From positions 1-8,454 of the forward strand of contig DKNG01000022.1 in assembly GCA_002470185.1 (NCBI GenBank): a DNA stretch of 8,454 bases, written 5' to 3'. How positions within the stretch are numbered: the first letter of the stretch is position 1; every line of letters starts with the position of its first letter. Shown here piece after piece: positions 1-5,848 of the stretch. Made by a program: the position numbers and the translations under genes. The notes beneath the pieces were generated by a model. The model was not told the origin of the DNA. It ran no database searches and was given only the letters and a program-made list of their open reading frames with translations. This stretch comes from Arcobacter sp. UBA7394 (GTDB lineage Bacteria; Campylobacterota; Campylobacteria; Campylobacterales; Arcobacteraceae).

Positions 1-540
1 ACTGTAAGTGCTGGAGCTTGTACTGGTTTAGGTATTTCTCCAAAAGATATCGGTACGGTAACTGGTATTGTAAAAGCATATACTACTAGAGTTGGTAACG
101 GTCCTTTCCCATCAGAAGATTTTACAGACGAAGGTCAAAAAATTGCTGATATTGGTAAAGAAGTAGGTGTTACAACTGGTCGAGGTAGAAGATGTGGTTG
201 GTTTGATGCAATTGCAGTAAAACACGCTTCTAGATTAAATGGTTGTGACCAATTATCATTAATGAAACTTGATGTATTAGATGGTTTCCCAAAAATTAAA
301 ATCTGTGTAGCTTATGATTTAAATGGTGAAAGAATTGATTATATGCCATCTGATTTAGATAATGTAAAACCTATTTATGAAGAGTTTGATGGATGGGATA
401 CACTAGTTGGTGTAAGAGATTATGATGCACTTCCAGAAAATGCAAAAAAATATATTGAAAAGATTGAAGAAGTTACTTCAACAAAAGTTGGTATAGTATC
501 AACATCACCAGAGAGAGCAGACACTATTATAAGAGGGTAG
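1..540 (+). CDS. purA: Adenylosuccinate synthetase, C-terminal part (5' end outside window)
   Basis: The frame is open from base 1 to a TAG at 538-540 and gives 179 residues, somewhat under half of a normal ~420-residue PurA. PurA joins IMP and aspartate, using GTP, to make adenylosuccinate, the first committed step from IMP to AMP, in the cytoplasm. Visible family motifs are [20 protein letters not shown] near the start, then VGNGPFPSE, then [12 protein letters not shown] (about residues 58-69), which is the conserved Arg-rich substrate/GTP-binding stretch. [10 protein letters not shown] follows close to the C-terminus. The stop is only 4 bases before the next start, and the purine-rich end (AGAGGG) probably supplies the ribosome-binding site of the DUF507 gene. 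The ATG at 262 is internal and not a real start. Its promoter and N-terminal GTP-binding part lie upstream of the window. Confidence 0.96.
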   Translation, partial: TVSAGACTGLGISPKDIGTVTGIVKAYTTRVGNGPFPSEDFTDEGQKIADIGKEVGVTTGRGRRCGWFDAIAVKHASRLNGCDQLSLMKLDVLDGFPKIKICVAYDLNGERIDYMPSDLDNVKPIYEEFDGWDTLVGVRDYDALPENAKKYIEKIEEVTSTKVGIVSTSPERADTIIRG

Positions 541-544
541 AAAG

Positions 545-1096
545 ATGAGAATTAAGTTACATCACACACCGTATATTTCTAAGAGAATTACGAGAGATTT
601 AGTAAATTGTAGTTTTGTTGAAGTTAGAAAAGAAAAAAGTAGTATAGAAGTTGAAATCGAAAGAATCATCGATGCTGATATTGAAAAAGAGTTTGATCTT
701 GACGAAAAAGTTGAAACAATTCTAGATGAGCAAGAAGAAGAAATTGAAAATCTTAATGCGGATAGAAGACAGCTTTTTTGGATGACAAAAAAGAGATTAG
801 CAAATGATTTTGGTGTAATCTTAAATAATGAAGATAGATTCTCAGACATTGCACACCAAATTTTAGACTTTTTATGGGAAGAAGATTATATTCATTACAC
901 TTGTTCAGATAACCAAGTGAAGAATATCATTTTCTCTTCTATTGATGAGTTTATGAAAGGTTTTGAGCAAGCAGATTCAGCAGTATTGACAAAACTTAAA
1001 AGTTATAAAAGAAAGTTAATACCTGGAACTGAGGATTATGATTTAGTTTATCATAGATTATATGAAGAGGAATTAATTAAAAGAGGGTTAATATAA
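545..1096 (+). CDS. DUF507 family protein, function unknown
   Basis: This 183-residue cytoplasmic protein has no signal peptide or membrane segment. I recognise it as DUF507 from the N-terminus MRIKLHHTPYISKRITRDLV, its length and its position directly before carA, as in Helicobacter and Campylobacter genomes. The stretch from about residue 43 to 75 is rich in Glu and Asp and looks helical or coiled-coil. It is followed by a Trp- and aromatic-containing segment (QLFWMTKKRLANDFGV). The second half, from about residue 98, again has an Ile/Phe/Trp-rich helix (HQILDFLWEEDYIHY), fitting a two-part, mostly helical protein. The start is ATG with AGAGGG about 9 bases upstream, inside the end of purA. 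The stop is followed by one base and then carA, so translation is probably coupled. No biochemical role can be assigned from sequence; context suggests only co-expression with nucleotide-synthesis enzymes. Confidence 0.9.
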   Translation: MRIKLHHTPYISKRITRDLVNCSFVEVRKEKSSIEVEIERIIDADIEKEFDLDEKVETILDEQEEEIENLNADRRQLFWMTKKRLANDFGVILNNEDRFSDIAHQILDFLWEEDYIHYTCSDNQVKNIIFSSIDEFMKGFEQADSAVLTKLKSYKRKLIPGTEDYDLVYHRLYEEELIKRGLI

Positions 1097-1097
1097 T

Positions 1098-2219
1098 ATG
1101 CAAAAAGTATGGATATATTTAGAGAATGGAACATTCTTAGAAGCAAAATCTTTTGGTGCAACTGGAACATCAGTTGGAGAGATCGTATTTAATACATCAT
1201 TAACTGGATACCAAGAGATTATTACTGATCCATCATATGCTGGACAATTTGTAACTTTTACAATGCCAGAAATTGGTAATGTTGGTGTAAATGAAGATGA
1301 TATGGAAAGTAAAACTGCATACTGTAAAGGTGTGTTTGTAAGAACTTATCATCATGAATACTCTAACTATAGAGGACAAAAAGATTTAGATGCACTATTA
1401 AAAGAACATGGTGTTTTAGGAATCACAGAAATTGATACTAGATATTTAACTAAAATGATTAGAGATGAAGGTGCTATGATGATGATTGCATCTACTGAAA
1501 TTTCAGATAAAGATGAATTAGCTAAACAATTAGCTGCATCTCCTAGAATTGAAGATATTAACTACATTGAAGAAGTATCAACTAAAGAAGCGTATATCCA
1601 TAAATTTGGTGCGTGGAATCATGAAAACAAAGCTTATAATAAAGCTGTGATGAGTGATAAAAAAGTTGTTGTTGTTGATTTTGGTGTTAAAAGAAATATC
1701 TTAAATGAATTAGTAGAATCTGGTCTTGAAGTTGAAGTTATTCCTTCATCTTTTAAAGCTGAAGAATTAATTGCAAGATTTGAAGCTAATGAAATTGGTG
1801 GAATCTTCTTATCAAATGGACCTGGTGATCCATTAACATTAACAGAAGAGAAAAAACAAGTTCAAAAATTAATTGAAGCAAACATTCCAATGTTCGCAAT
1901 TTGTTTAGGACACCAAATGTTATCAATTGCTCATGGATATGATACATACAAATTAAAATTTGGTCAACATGGTGGTAACCATCCAGTTGCTAACCCATCA
2001 AAAGTAGTTGAAATTACTGCGCAAAACCATAACTATAATGTTCCAGATAATATTATTGAAATTGCTGAGATTACTCACCAAAACTTATTCGATAATACTA
2101 TTGAGGGTGTTAAATATAAGAACAAAGATATCTTCTCTGTTCAACATCACCCAGAAGCGTCTCCAGGGCCGCATGAGTCTAAATATATCTTTAACGAATT
2201 CGCAAAAATAGTGAAGTAA
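1098..2219 (+). CDS. carA: Carbamoyl-phosphate synthase small (glutaminase) subunit
   Basis: CarA releases ammonia from glutamine and passes it to CarB, which makes carbamoyl phosphate for pyrimidine and arginine synthesis. The 373 residues match the usual full length. The N-terminal CarA domain (about 1-150) has GEIVFNTSLTGYQEIITDPSYAGQ and later GITEIDTRYLT. The C-terminal class I glutamine amidotransferase domain (about 188-370) has SNGPGDP near 239-245, the nucleophile elbow AICLGHQ with catalytic Cys269, and HHPEASPGP with catalytic His351 and Glu353. So the triad is intact. The ATG lies one base after the DUF507 stop, with AGAGGG about 11 bases upstream inside that gene. carB is not in the window. 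The stop codon sits in the loop of a hairpin, so this is probably the last gene of the purA-DUF507-carA transcript. Confidence 0.97.
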   Translation: MQKVWIYLENGTFLEAKSFGATGTSVGEIVFNTSLTGYQEIITDPSYAGQFVTFTMPEIGNVGVNEDDMESKTAYCKGVFVRTYHHEYSNYRGQKDLDALLKEHGVLGITEIDTRYLTKMIRDEGAMMMIASTEISDKDELAKQLAASPRIEDINYIEEVSTKEAYIHKFGAWNHENKAYNKAVMSDKKVVVVDFGVKRNILNELVESGLEVEVIPSSFKAEELIARFEANEIGGIFLSNGPGDPLTLTEEKKQVQKLIEANIPMFAICLGHQMLSIAHGYDTYKLKFGQHGGNHPVANPSKVVEITAQNHNYNVPDNIIEIAEITHQNLFDNTIEGVKYKNKDIFSVQHHPEASPGPHESKYIFNEFAKIVK

Positions 2220-2230
2220 TTCACTATTTT
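2205..2230. terminator. Hairpin at the carA stop codon, probable terminator
   Basis: An 11-bp perfect stem (2205-2215 with 2220-2230) encloses the 4-base loop GTAA at 2216-2219, which includes the carA stop codon. The left arm begins with four A and the right arm ends with four T, so on either strand the hairpin ends in a short U run, as in an intrinsic terminator. The U run is short (TTTT then AAAAATTTT), so termination strength is uncertain. Confidence 0.65.
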
Positions 2231-2249
2231 AAAAATTTTGTTGTTGATA

Positions 2250-2277
2250 AAATAATATAACTTATTTGATATTATTT
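2250..2277. repeat. AT-only inverted repeat downstream of carA
   Basis: A 9-bp perfect inverted repeat, AAATAATAT at 2250-2258 and ATATTATTT at 2269-2277, flanks a 10-base spacer. It is made only of A and T, so it may be chance in this AT-rich DNA. It is listed because it lies between two stronger inverted repeats. Confidence 0.4.
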
Positions 2278-2279
2278 AT

Positions 2280-2304
2280 AACTAGTGGATAATATCCACT
2301 AGTT
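2280..2304. repeat. Perfect 25-base palindrome (12-bp arms)
   Basis: AACTAGTGGATA (2280-2291) and TATCCACTAGTT (2293-2304) are exact reverse complements around a single A at 2292. The arms include five G/C pairs each, unusual for this region, so chance is unlikely. A one-base centre cannot form a tight RNA loop without opening several pairs, and no clear U run follows on either strand. It could be a protein-binding operator or a rho-independent terminator with a larger loop for the minus-strand exported-protein gene that ends at 2346. Confidence 0.6.
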
Positions 2305-2345
2305 GATTTGAGGTTTGATTCTTTAAGGAGAGTTAAATTGTTTTC

Positions 2346-2666
2346 TTAGCTTTCTTGATATAATTCTTTAATTAAACTAGCTGATAGTGTAGACTTACTT
2401 GAGTTAATCACTGGATTACTAACACTTCCACTTTTTGTATATTCCCATGAATCTTGTCCATATAAAGCTTTTAATGTATTATCTGAAATTGAATTTTTTG
2501 CTAAAGTATATTCATTAGTATTTTTCTCATTTAATTCAAAATCCTTCACATAAGATGGAGTATCATCATTTTCTGCTGGATATAGTGCAGATAGATTATC
2601 TTGTGCAAAAGAAGCACTTCCTATTAATAAACTTAAACCAATAATTGTATTTAAAAATCTTTTCAT
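2346..2666 (-). CDS. Small exported protein of unknown function with a repeated L-x-A/E-L-Y motif
   Basis: I do not recognise this 106-residue protein. It begins with a typical signal peptide: MKRF, a hydrophobic run LNTIIGLSLLIG, then SASFA, with probable signal peptidase I cleavage after Ala21. The mature part of about 85 residues is acidic, rich in Ser, Asn, Asp and Glu, and has no Cys, so it is not a lipoprotein or disulfide protein. It should be periplasmic or secreted. A short motif recurs three times: DNLSALY (23-29), DNTLKALY (62-69) and SLIKELY (97-103). The start is ATG with AAAGGAA about 7 bases upstream on the minus strand. It is transcribed away from the HxlR-family gene and shares with it an intergenic region with three direct repeats, so control by that regulator is likely. 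Coding status rests on the signal peptide, ribosome-binding site and intact frame. Confidence 0.72.
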   Translation of the reverse strand: MKRFLNTIIGLSLLIGSASFAQDNLSALYPAENDDTPSYVKDFELNEKNTNEYTLAKNSISDNTLKALYGQDSWEYTKSGSVSNPVINSSKSTLSASLIKELYQES

Positions 2667-2682
2667 TTTTTATTCCTTTAAT

Positions 2683-2700
2683 ATTTTAACTTTAATTTTC
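2683..2700 (-). promoter_or_regulatory. Possible -10 region of the exported-protein gene
   Basis: On the minus strand TAAAAT (2688 to 2683) or GAAAAT (2700 to 2695) could serve as a -10 element. TAAAAT would leave a leader of only about 10 bases, so the second is at least as likely. Either way the first direct repeat (2704-2723) lies immediately upstream, where a regulator would touch RNA polymerase. The choice cannot be made from sequence alone. Confidence 0.3.
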
Positions 2701-2703
2701 TAT

Positions 2704-2832
2704 GGTGTAATTAAAGTAACTAATGGAAGTTTACTCTACTAATACTTAAATTATCCTTAGTGTAATAAATGTTACTATTGAATATATCACTCTTTTATAA
2801 GAAAAAAGCCTTGGTGTAATAAATGTAACTAA
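2704..2832 (+). repeat. Three direct repeats between the divergent HxlR and exported-protein genes, probable operators
   Basis: Three 20-base copies run in the same direction: GGTGTAATTAAAGTAACTAA (2704-2723), AGTGTAATAAATGTTACTAT (2759-2778) and GGTGTAATAAATGTAACTAA (2813-2832). Copies 2 and 3 differ at three positions (first base, one central A/T and last base) and also share CCTT just upstream. Copy spacing is 55 and 54 bases, close to constant and near five helix turns. Each copy is a weak dyad (GTGTAA against TAAC/TTAC). Copy 1 lies next to the exported-protein promoter and copy 3 just upstream of the HxlR -10 region. HxlR itself is known to bind tandem direct repeats, so these are the natural candidate operators of the adjacent regulator (inference). 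Confidence 0.75.
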
Positions 2833-2852
2833 GTGAGATTTGCAAAAATATA

Positions 2853-2861
2853 TGCTACTAT
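2853..2861 (+). promoter_or_regulatory. Extended -10 promoter of the HxlR-family gene
   Basis: TGCTACTAT fits an extended -10 element (TG, one base, then TACTAT at 2856-2861). No -35 motif is evident, which is usual for sigma-70 promoters in Campylobacterota. Direct repeat copy 3 ends 24 bases upstream of TACTAT, covering the -35 region. Transcription would begin near 2868, leaving a leader of about 14 bases with AAAGGA in it. Confidence 0.4.
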
Positions 2862-2881
2862 ATGTGATAAAGGATTTATAT

Positions 2882-3244
2882 ATGTATAAAATCAATGATA
2901 AAGATTATGAGTGTCCCGTAGATATTACTTTAGATATTTTCAATGATAAATGGAAATTATCAGTTATATGGCATTTAATGGATAATCCAAAAAGATTTAA
3001 AGAATTAGATGAAACTATTTGTGGTATAACTAAAAAAACTTTGACAGTAAAATTAAAAGAATTAGAAGAGAAGAAATTAATTATAAGAGAAGTATTTCCA
3101 GAAGTTCCACCAAAAGTGGTTTACTCATTAAGCCCAACAGGTGAAAGACTAAAAGAAGCTCTTGATTGTATGTATAAATGGGGTGTTTCTTATGTTGAAG
3201 AACATGGAGAAGTAACAGAAAAAACTAAAGAATGTGAATATTAA
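2882..3244 (+). CDS. HxlR-family winged-helix transcriptional regulator
   Basis: From the ATG at 2882 this is a 120-residue protein, the normal HxlR size. Family features in order: the conserved Cys11 in ECPVDITLDIFNDKWKLSVI, the helix-turn-helix and recognition region around residues 35-62 (KRFKELDETICGITKKTLTVKLKELE), and the wing VFPEVPPKVVYSLSPTGERL (71-90). The dimerisation helix with the WG pair follows at 100-101. The frame continues upstream to a TTG at 2840, but ATG 2882 has AAAGGA 8 bases before it and begins at the family's usual N-terminus, so I choose it. Members with this N-terminal Cys often sense electrophiles or oxidants, but others do not, so the signal here is open. Three direct repeats upstream are likely operators for itself and the divergent exported-protein gene. 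Confidence 0.93.
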   Translation: MYKINDKDYECPVDITLDIFNDKWKLSVIWHLMDNPKRFKELDETICGITKKTLTVKLKELEEKKLIIREVFPEVPPKVVYSLSPTGERLKEALDCMYKWGVSYVEEHGEVTEKTKECEY

Positions 3245-3268
3245 TATTTTATTTGAAATAAATAGTAT

Positions 3269-3299
3269 AAAGTAAATGACTTAAAAAGCCATTTATTTT
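3269..3299. terminator. Bidirectional hairpin between the HxlR gene and pgpA
   Basis: TAAATG (3273-3278) pairs with CATTTA (3290-3295); one A-C mismatch follows, then CTT pairs with AAG around an AAA loop. The outer stem extends through AAAG/TTTT to 3269-3299. On the plus strand it ends in TTTTA. It lies 24 bases after the HxlR stop and overlaps the pgpA stop codon on the minus strand, so it can end both convergent transcripts. Confidence 0.6.
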
Positions 3300-3771
3300 A
3301 TAAAAAGTAAGTTATAACTTGATATGTTCCAGCAGCAGCAATACCACCAGCAACTCCAGCTAATAGGTCATCACCCATAACTCCCCATCCACCTTTTACA
3401 TCTCTATCAATTTTACCGATAAATGAAGGTTTCCAAATATCAAATAATCTGAAATATAAAAATGCAAGAATAGACATAATAATCATATTAGACTCATTAA
3501 TACCACAAATAGATAAAGCTATCCACATTCCGGCTAATTCATCAATTACGATCTCTTTACCATCGTGAGCACCTACTTGCTCTTCATAGATATCAATTTG
3601 TTTAACCGCAATTACACTGATTAATAAAGCTAACATAAATAGGTTAGATACATGCATATACTGAAGTAAAACAACACCCATTATAAGTGCAACAAAACTT
3701 CCTACTGTTCCAGGAGCCTTAGGAAAAAGCCCTGAATATCCAACTGTTAAAAAAAACTTTCTAAGATTCAT
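3298..3771 (-). CDS. pgpA: Phosphatidylglycerophosphatase A
   Basis: PgpA removes phosphate from phosphatidylglycerophosphate to give phosphatidylglycerol, in the inner membrane. The 157 residues are the usual size. Visible family motifs are GLFPKAPGTVGS (14-25), HDGKEIVIDELAGMWIAL (69-86), which holds the acidic residues thought to bind metal, and FRLFDIWKPSFIGKID (107-122). KGGWGVMGDDLLAGVAGG (126-143) follows. Hydrophobic segments lie at about 26-57, 82-106 and 136-157, fitting an integral membrane protein. Start ATG lies 8 bases after the regulator stop, and AGG for ribosome binding overlaps that stop (TAAGG), so the gene is translated as the last member of the ispDF-regulator-pgpA unit. 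This order resembles what I recall of Campylobacter jejuni Cj1607-Cj1608-Cj1610. Confidence 0.95.
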   Translation of the reverse strand: MNLRKFFLTVGYSGLFPKAPGTVGSFVALIMGVVLLQYMHVSNLFMLALLISVIAVKQIDIYEEQVGAHDGKEIVIDELAGMWIALSICGINESNMIIMSILAFLYFRLFDIWKPSFIGKIDRDVKGGWGVMGDDLLAGVAGGIAAAGTYQVITYFL

Positions 3772-3779
3772 TATTTACC

Positions 3780-4670
3780 TTACTTCTTTTTTTCAATACC
3801 AAGTTTTTTTCTCTTTTCCCAAAGAGATTTTCTTGAAATACCTAATTTTTTAGATAACTCTGTATCTGGATATTTTGTTTGGTATGATAATACCATTAAT
3901 TTAACGTAATCATTAATTGTCATAATATTAGTATTAGACATTAATAAGTTTTGGTTGTTAAATTCTACTTTTCTATATGGGAAATCTTCTTCTGTTTCAA
4001 GAGAAGAGATAACGCAGTTTCTATTTTCAATTAATTTAATTAAATTCTCTTTTGCTGTCTTTTTAAGACTATGATATTCAGTTAAATAAATAATACCTTT
4101 TTCATCTAATGCATTTAATTGTTTTTGCCAAGTTGATGAATTTAGTGAAATAAATGAGATTGGCATATCAAGTTTTCTTGACAATTCAAATACTAATTTA
4201 TCAGCAGAATTCTGTGAATTTGACTCAATTAATGATGGAAATGAAGGTGGTAAGAATGTATCAGTTGTATCAATATCATTCATGATAAAATCAACATAAT
4301 CTCTTAGTGTTTGAAGTTCTCTTCTAATACTTCTACACTCTTTATAGTGGTAGATTTTTCTTACTAATTCATCCATTAAGAATGGTTTCATAATATAATC
4401 TTTTGCACCATCTTTGATTGGATTTGTTACTGTTTCATCAGAAATATAAGAAACTAAAAGAAGAATAATAGAATTTTCTTTGTATTTTTTTATGATGTTT
4501 TTACATAAAGACGAAGGTAAAGATGTCGATAGTAAAACAATATCATAATCTTTTGATAAATTGTCTATATTTGGTGATTCAATATAATCACAACTATGCC
4601 CATCATCAAGTAATCTTGATACTACTTTTTGTGCTAAATAGATCTCATTTTCTATAATTAATATATTCAT
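3780..4670 (-). CDS. HP1021-type atypical response regulator (non-phosphorylatable receiver, Fis-like HTH)
   Basis: The start is ATG at 4670, which overlaps the ispDF stop as ATGA and has GGAAG 8 bases upstream. The longer frame from a TTG at 4682 is less likely. The product has 296 residues. Residues 1-115 form a receiver fold, but key residues are changed: the acidic pair reads E7-N8, and the phosphoacceptor Asp is Ser48 in DIVLLSTSLP. Lys95 in the KPF motif is kept. Residues about 145-225 resemble a worn-down NtrC-type AAA+ domain. Residues 253-296 form a Fis-type helix-turn-helix (DTELSKKLGISRKSLWEKRKKLGI). Size, the Ser substitution and adjacency to ispDF match Helicobacter pylori HP1021 and Campylobacter jejuni Cj1608, known as atypical regulators; HP1021 acts on replication initiation and redox responses. 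Four Cys (27, 56, 112, 219) could allow redox sensing here, which is inference. No sensor kinase gene is nearby. Confidence 0.9.
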   Translation of the reverse strand: MNILIIENEIYLAQKVVSRLLDDGHSCDYIESPNIDNLSKDYDIVLLSTSLPSSLCKNIIKKYKENSIILLLVSYISDETVTNPIKDGAKDYIMKPFLMDELVRKIYHYKECRSIRRELQTLRDYVDFIMNDIDTTDTFLPPSFPSLIESNSQNSADKLVFELSRKLDMPISFISLNSSTWQKQLNALDEKGIIYLTEYHSLKKTAKENLIKLIENRNCVISSLETEEDFPYRKVEFNNQNLLMSNTNIMTINDYVKLMVLSYQTKYPDTELSKKLGISRKSLWEKRKKLGIEKKK

Positions 4671-5791
4671 TTTTGCTTCCAATTATAATATTTTATAGTT
4701 GCTATACTTTGCACAGCAACTCCTTCACTTCTACCAATGAACCCCATTTTTTCACCAGTAGTAGCTTTGATATTAATAAACTGTTTTTGTATCCCTAATA
4801 ACTTAGATAGACATCTTTTAATATCTTGTTTATGTGGATTTATTTTTGGTTGTTGTGCCATAACAGTTAAATCCACATTTACTATTTCGTAACCTACATT
4901 GTAAATGAAACTTACGATTTCCTCTAATAATAGTTTGGAATCAGCACCTTTATATTTAGGATCTGTGTCTGGGAAAAACTCTCCAATATCTCCCGCGCCA
5001 CAAGCTCCTAATAAGGCGTCAATTACTGAATGGATTAATACATCTCCATCACTATGTGCTTTAAATCCATAATCACATGGAATTTCTACTCCACCTAAAT
5101 ACATTTTTTTATTGTCTTGGAATTCATGAATATCAATTCCCGTTCCAGTAAAGAAATTATTTGATGGTGCATTTAAACATGGAATATCTTTTAACTCATC
5201 ACCAAAAGTTAATTTTTTACTTTCAATACTACCTTGAACATATTTTATACTACCTCTCATAGCTTTAACCGCAGAGCTATCATCAGTATATTCAATATTT
5301 GTTTCTAAGGCTTTTCTCAAAATGGATGTGTTTGAAAGTTGAGGAGTTTGAATAAGTTTTACATTGTCTCTATCTATTGTTTCATCATGATATATCACAG
5401 TATCAGAAACATTTAAAATAGGAACAATACAATCTGCATTTTCTTTTTCATTAAGTAGGTTTTCAATTACAGTTTGGGGGATACATGAACGTGCAACATC
5501 TGTAACCATTACATATTTAGAATTTACCTCTTTTAAAGAATTTGAAATTGACTCTTGTCTAGTGCTACCACCAGTAACATAGATAAAGTCATCAGAAAAA
5601 TTCTCCATGTAAGAGATCTCATTCTCATGAGATGTAATAATTATTTTATCAAATTTTGCATACGTACTTAGTTTATTTGTAACGAATAACCATAATGGAT
5701 CATTATCAATTCTAAGCCACTGTTTCTTTGCTTTGTGCTCAAATCTCGTTGAATTACCAGCACATAAGACGATGAGTGAAACGTCTGTCAC
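4667..5791 (-). CDS. ispDF: Bifunctional MEP cytidylyltransferase / MEcPP synthase (IspD-IspF fusion)
   Basis: This 374-residue fusion catalyses two non-consecutive steps of the MEP isoprenoid pathway: CTP-dependent formation of CDP-methylerythritol (IspD) and cyclisation to MEcPP (IspF). IspD occupies about 1-205, with LCAGNSTRF and KKQW (Arg16, Lys23), TDVARS (Asp98, Arg101) where many IspDs have DAARP, and TPQ at 149-151. IspF occupies about 214-374, with GTGIDIHEF (zinc ligands Asp220 and His222), AHSDGDVLIHSVIDALLGA (zinc ligand His254), FFPDTDPKYKGADS, and KATTGEKMGFIGRSEGVAVQ near the C-terminus. Both active sites look complete. The start is GTG at 5791, supported by AAAGGGG 5 bases upstream; no better ATG is near. 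The 3' end overlaps the regulator start by 4 bases (ATGA), indicating coupled translation. IspE is not in the window. Confidence 0.97.
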   Translation of the reverse strand: MTDVSLIVLCAGNSTRFEHKAKKQWLRIDNDPLWLFVTNKLSTYAKFDKIIITSHENEISYMENFSDDFIYVTGGSTRQESISNSLKEVNSKYVMVTDVARSCIPQTVIENLLNEKENADCIVPILNVSDTVIYHDETIDRDNVKLIQTPQLSNTSILRKALETNIEYTDDSSAVKAMRGSIKYVQGSIESKKLTFGDELKDIPCLNAPSNNFFTGTGIDIHEFQDNKKMYLGGVEIPCDYGFKAHSDGDVLIHSVIDALLGACGAGDIGEFFPDTDPKYKGADSKLLLEEIVSFIYNVGYEIVNVDLTVMAQQPKINPHKQDIKRCLSKLLGIQKQFINIKATTGEKMGFIGRSEGVAVQSIATIKYYNWKQK

Positions 5792-5812
5792 TATAACCCC
5801 TTTGTGTAAAAA

Positions 5813-5839
5813 AGTTACATATTATATTCTAATGTTACT
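5813..5839 (-). promoter_or_regulatory. ispDF promoter with -10 TATAAT flanked by an inverted pair of 8-base words
   Basis: On the minus strand TATAAT (5826 to 5821) lies 29 bases before the ispDF GTG, so the three downstream genes can be transcribed separately from the HDOD gene. AGTTACAT (5813-5820) and ATGTTACT (5832-5839) flank it with an 11-base spacer and form an inverted repeat with 7 of 8 pairs matched. A protein bound there would cover the -10 and its upstream edge, as expected of a repressor. The same words occur in the HxlR intergenic repeats. Confidence 0.5.
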
Positions 5840-5848
5840 TATGAAAAG

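Noticed and set aside
562..849. Minus-strand open frame of 95 codons
   Set aside because: It is the antisense shadow of the DUF507 gene, Ser/Phe-rich from reversed Glu/Lys codons, with no family resemblance.
2008..2211. Plus-strand open frame of 67 codons
   Set aside because: It lies out of frame within the intact amidotransferase domain of carA.
2840..2881. Longer HxlR start at TTG 2840
   Set aside because: It has no good ribosome-binding site, would add 14 residues not usual for the family, and would run through the probable -10 element.
4671..4682. Longer regulator start at TTG 4682
   Set aside because: ATG 4670 gives the ATGA overlap, has GGAAG at proper distance, and begins directly at the receiver's first strand.
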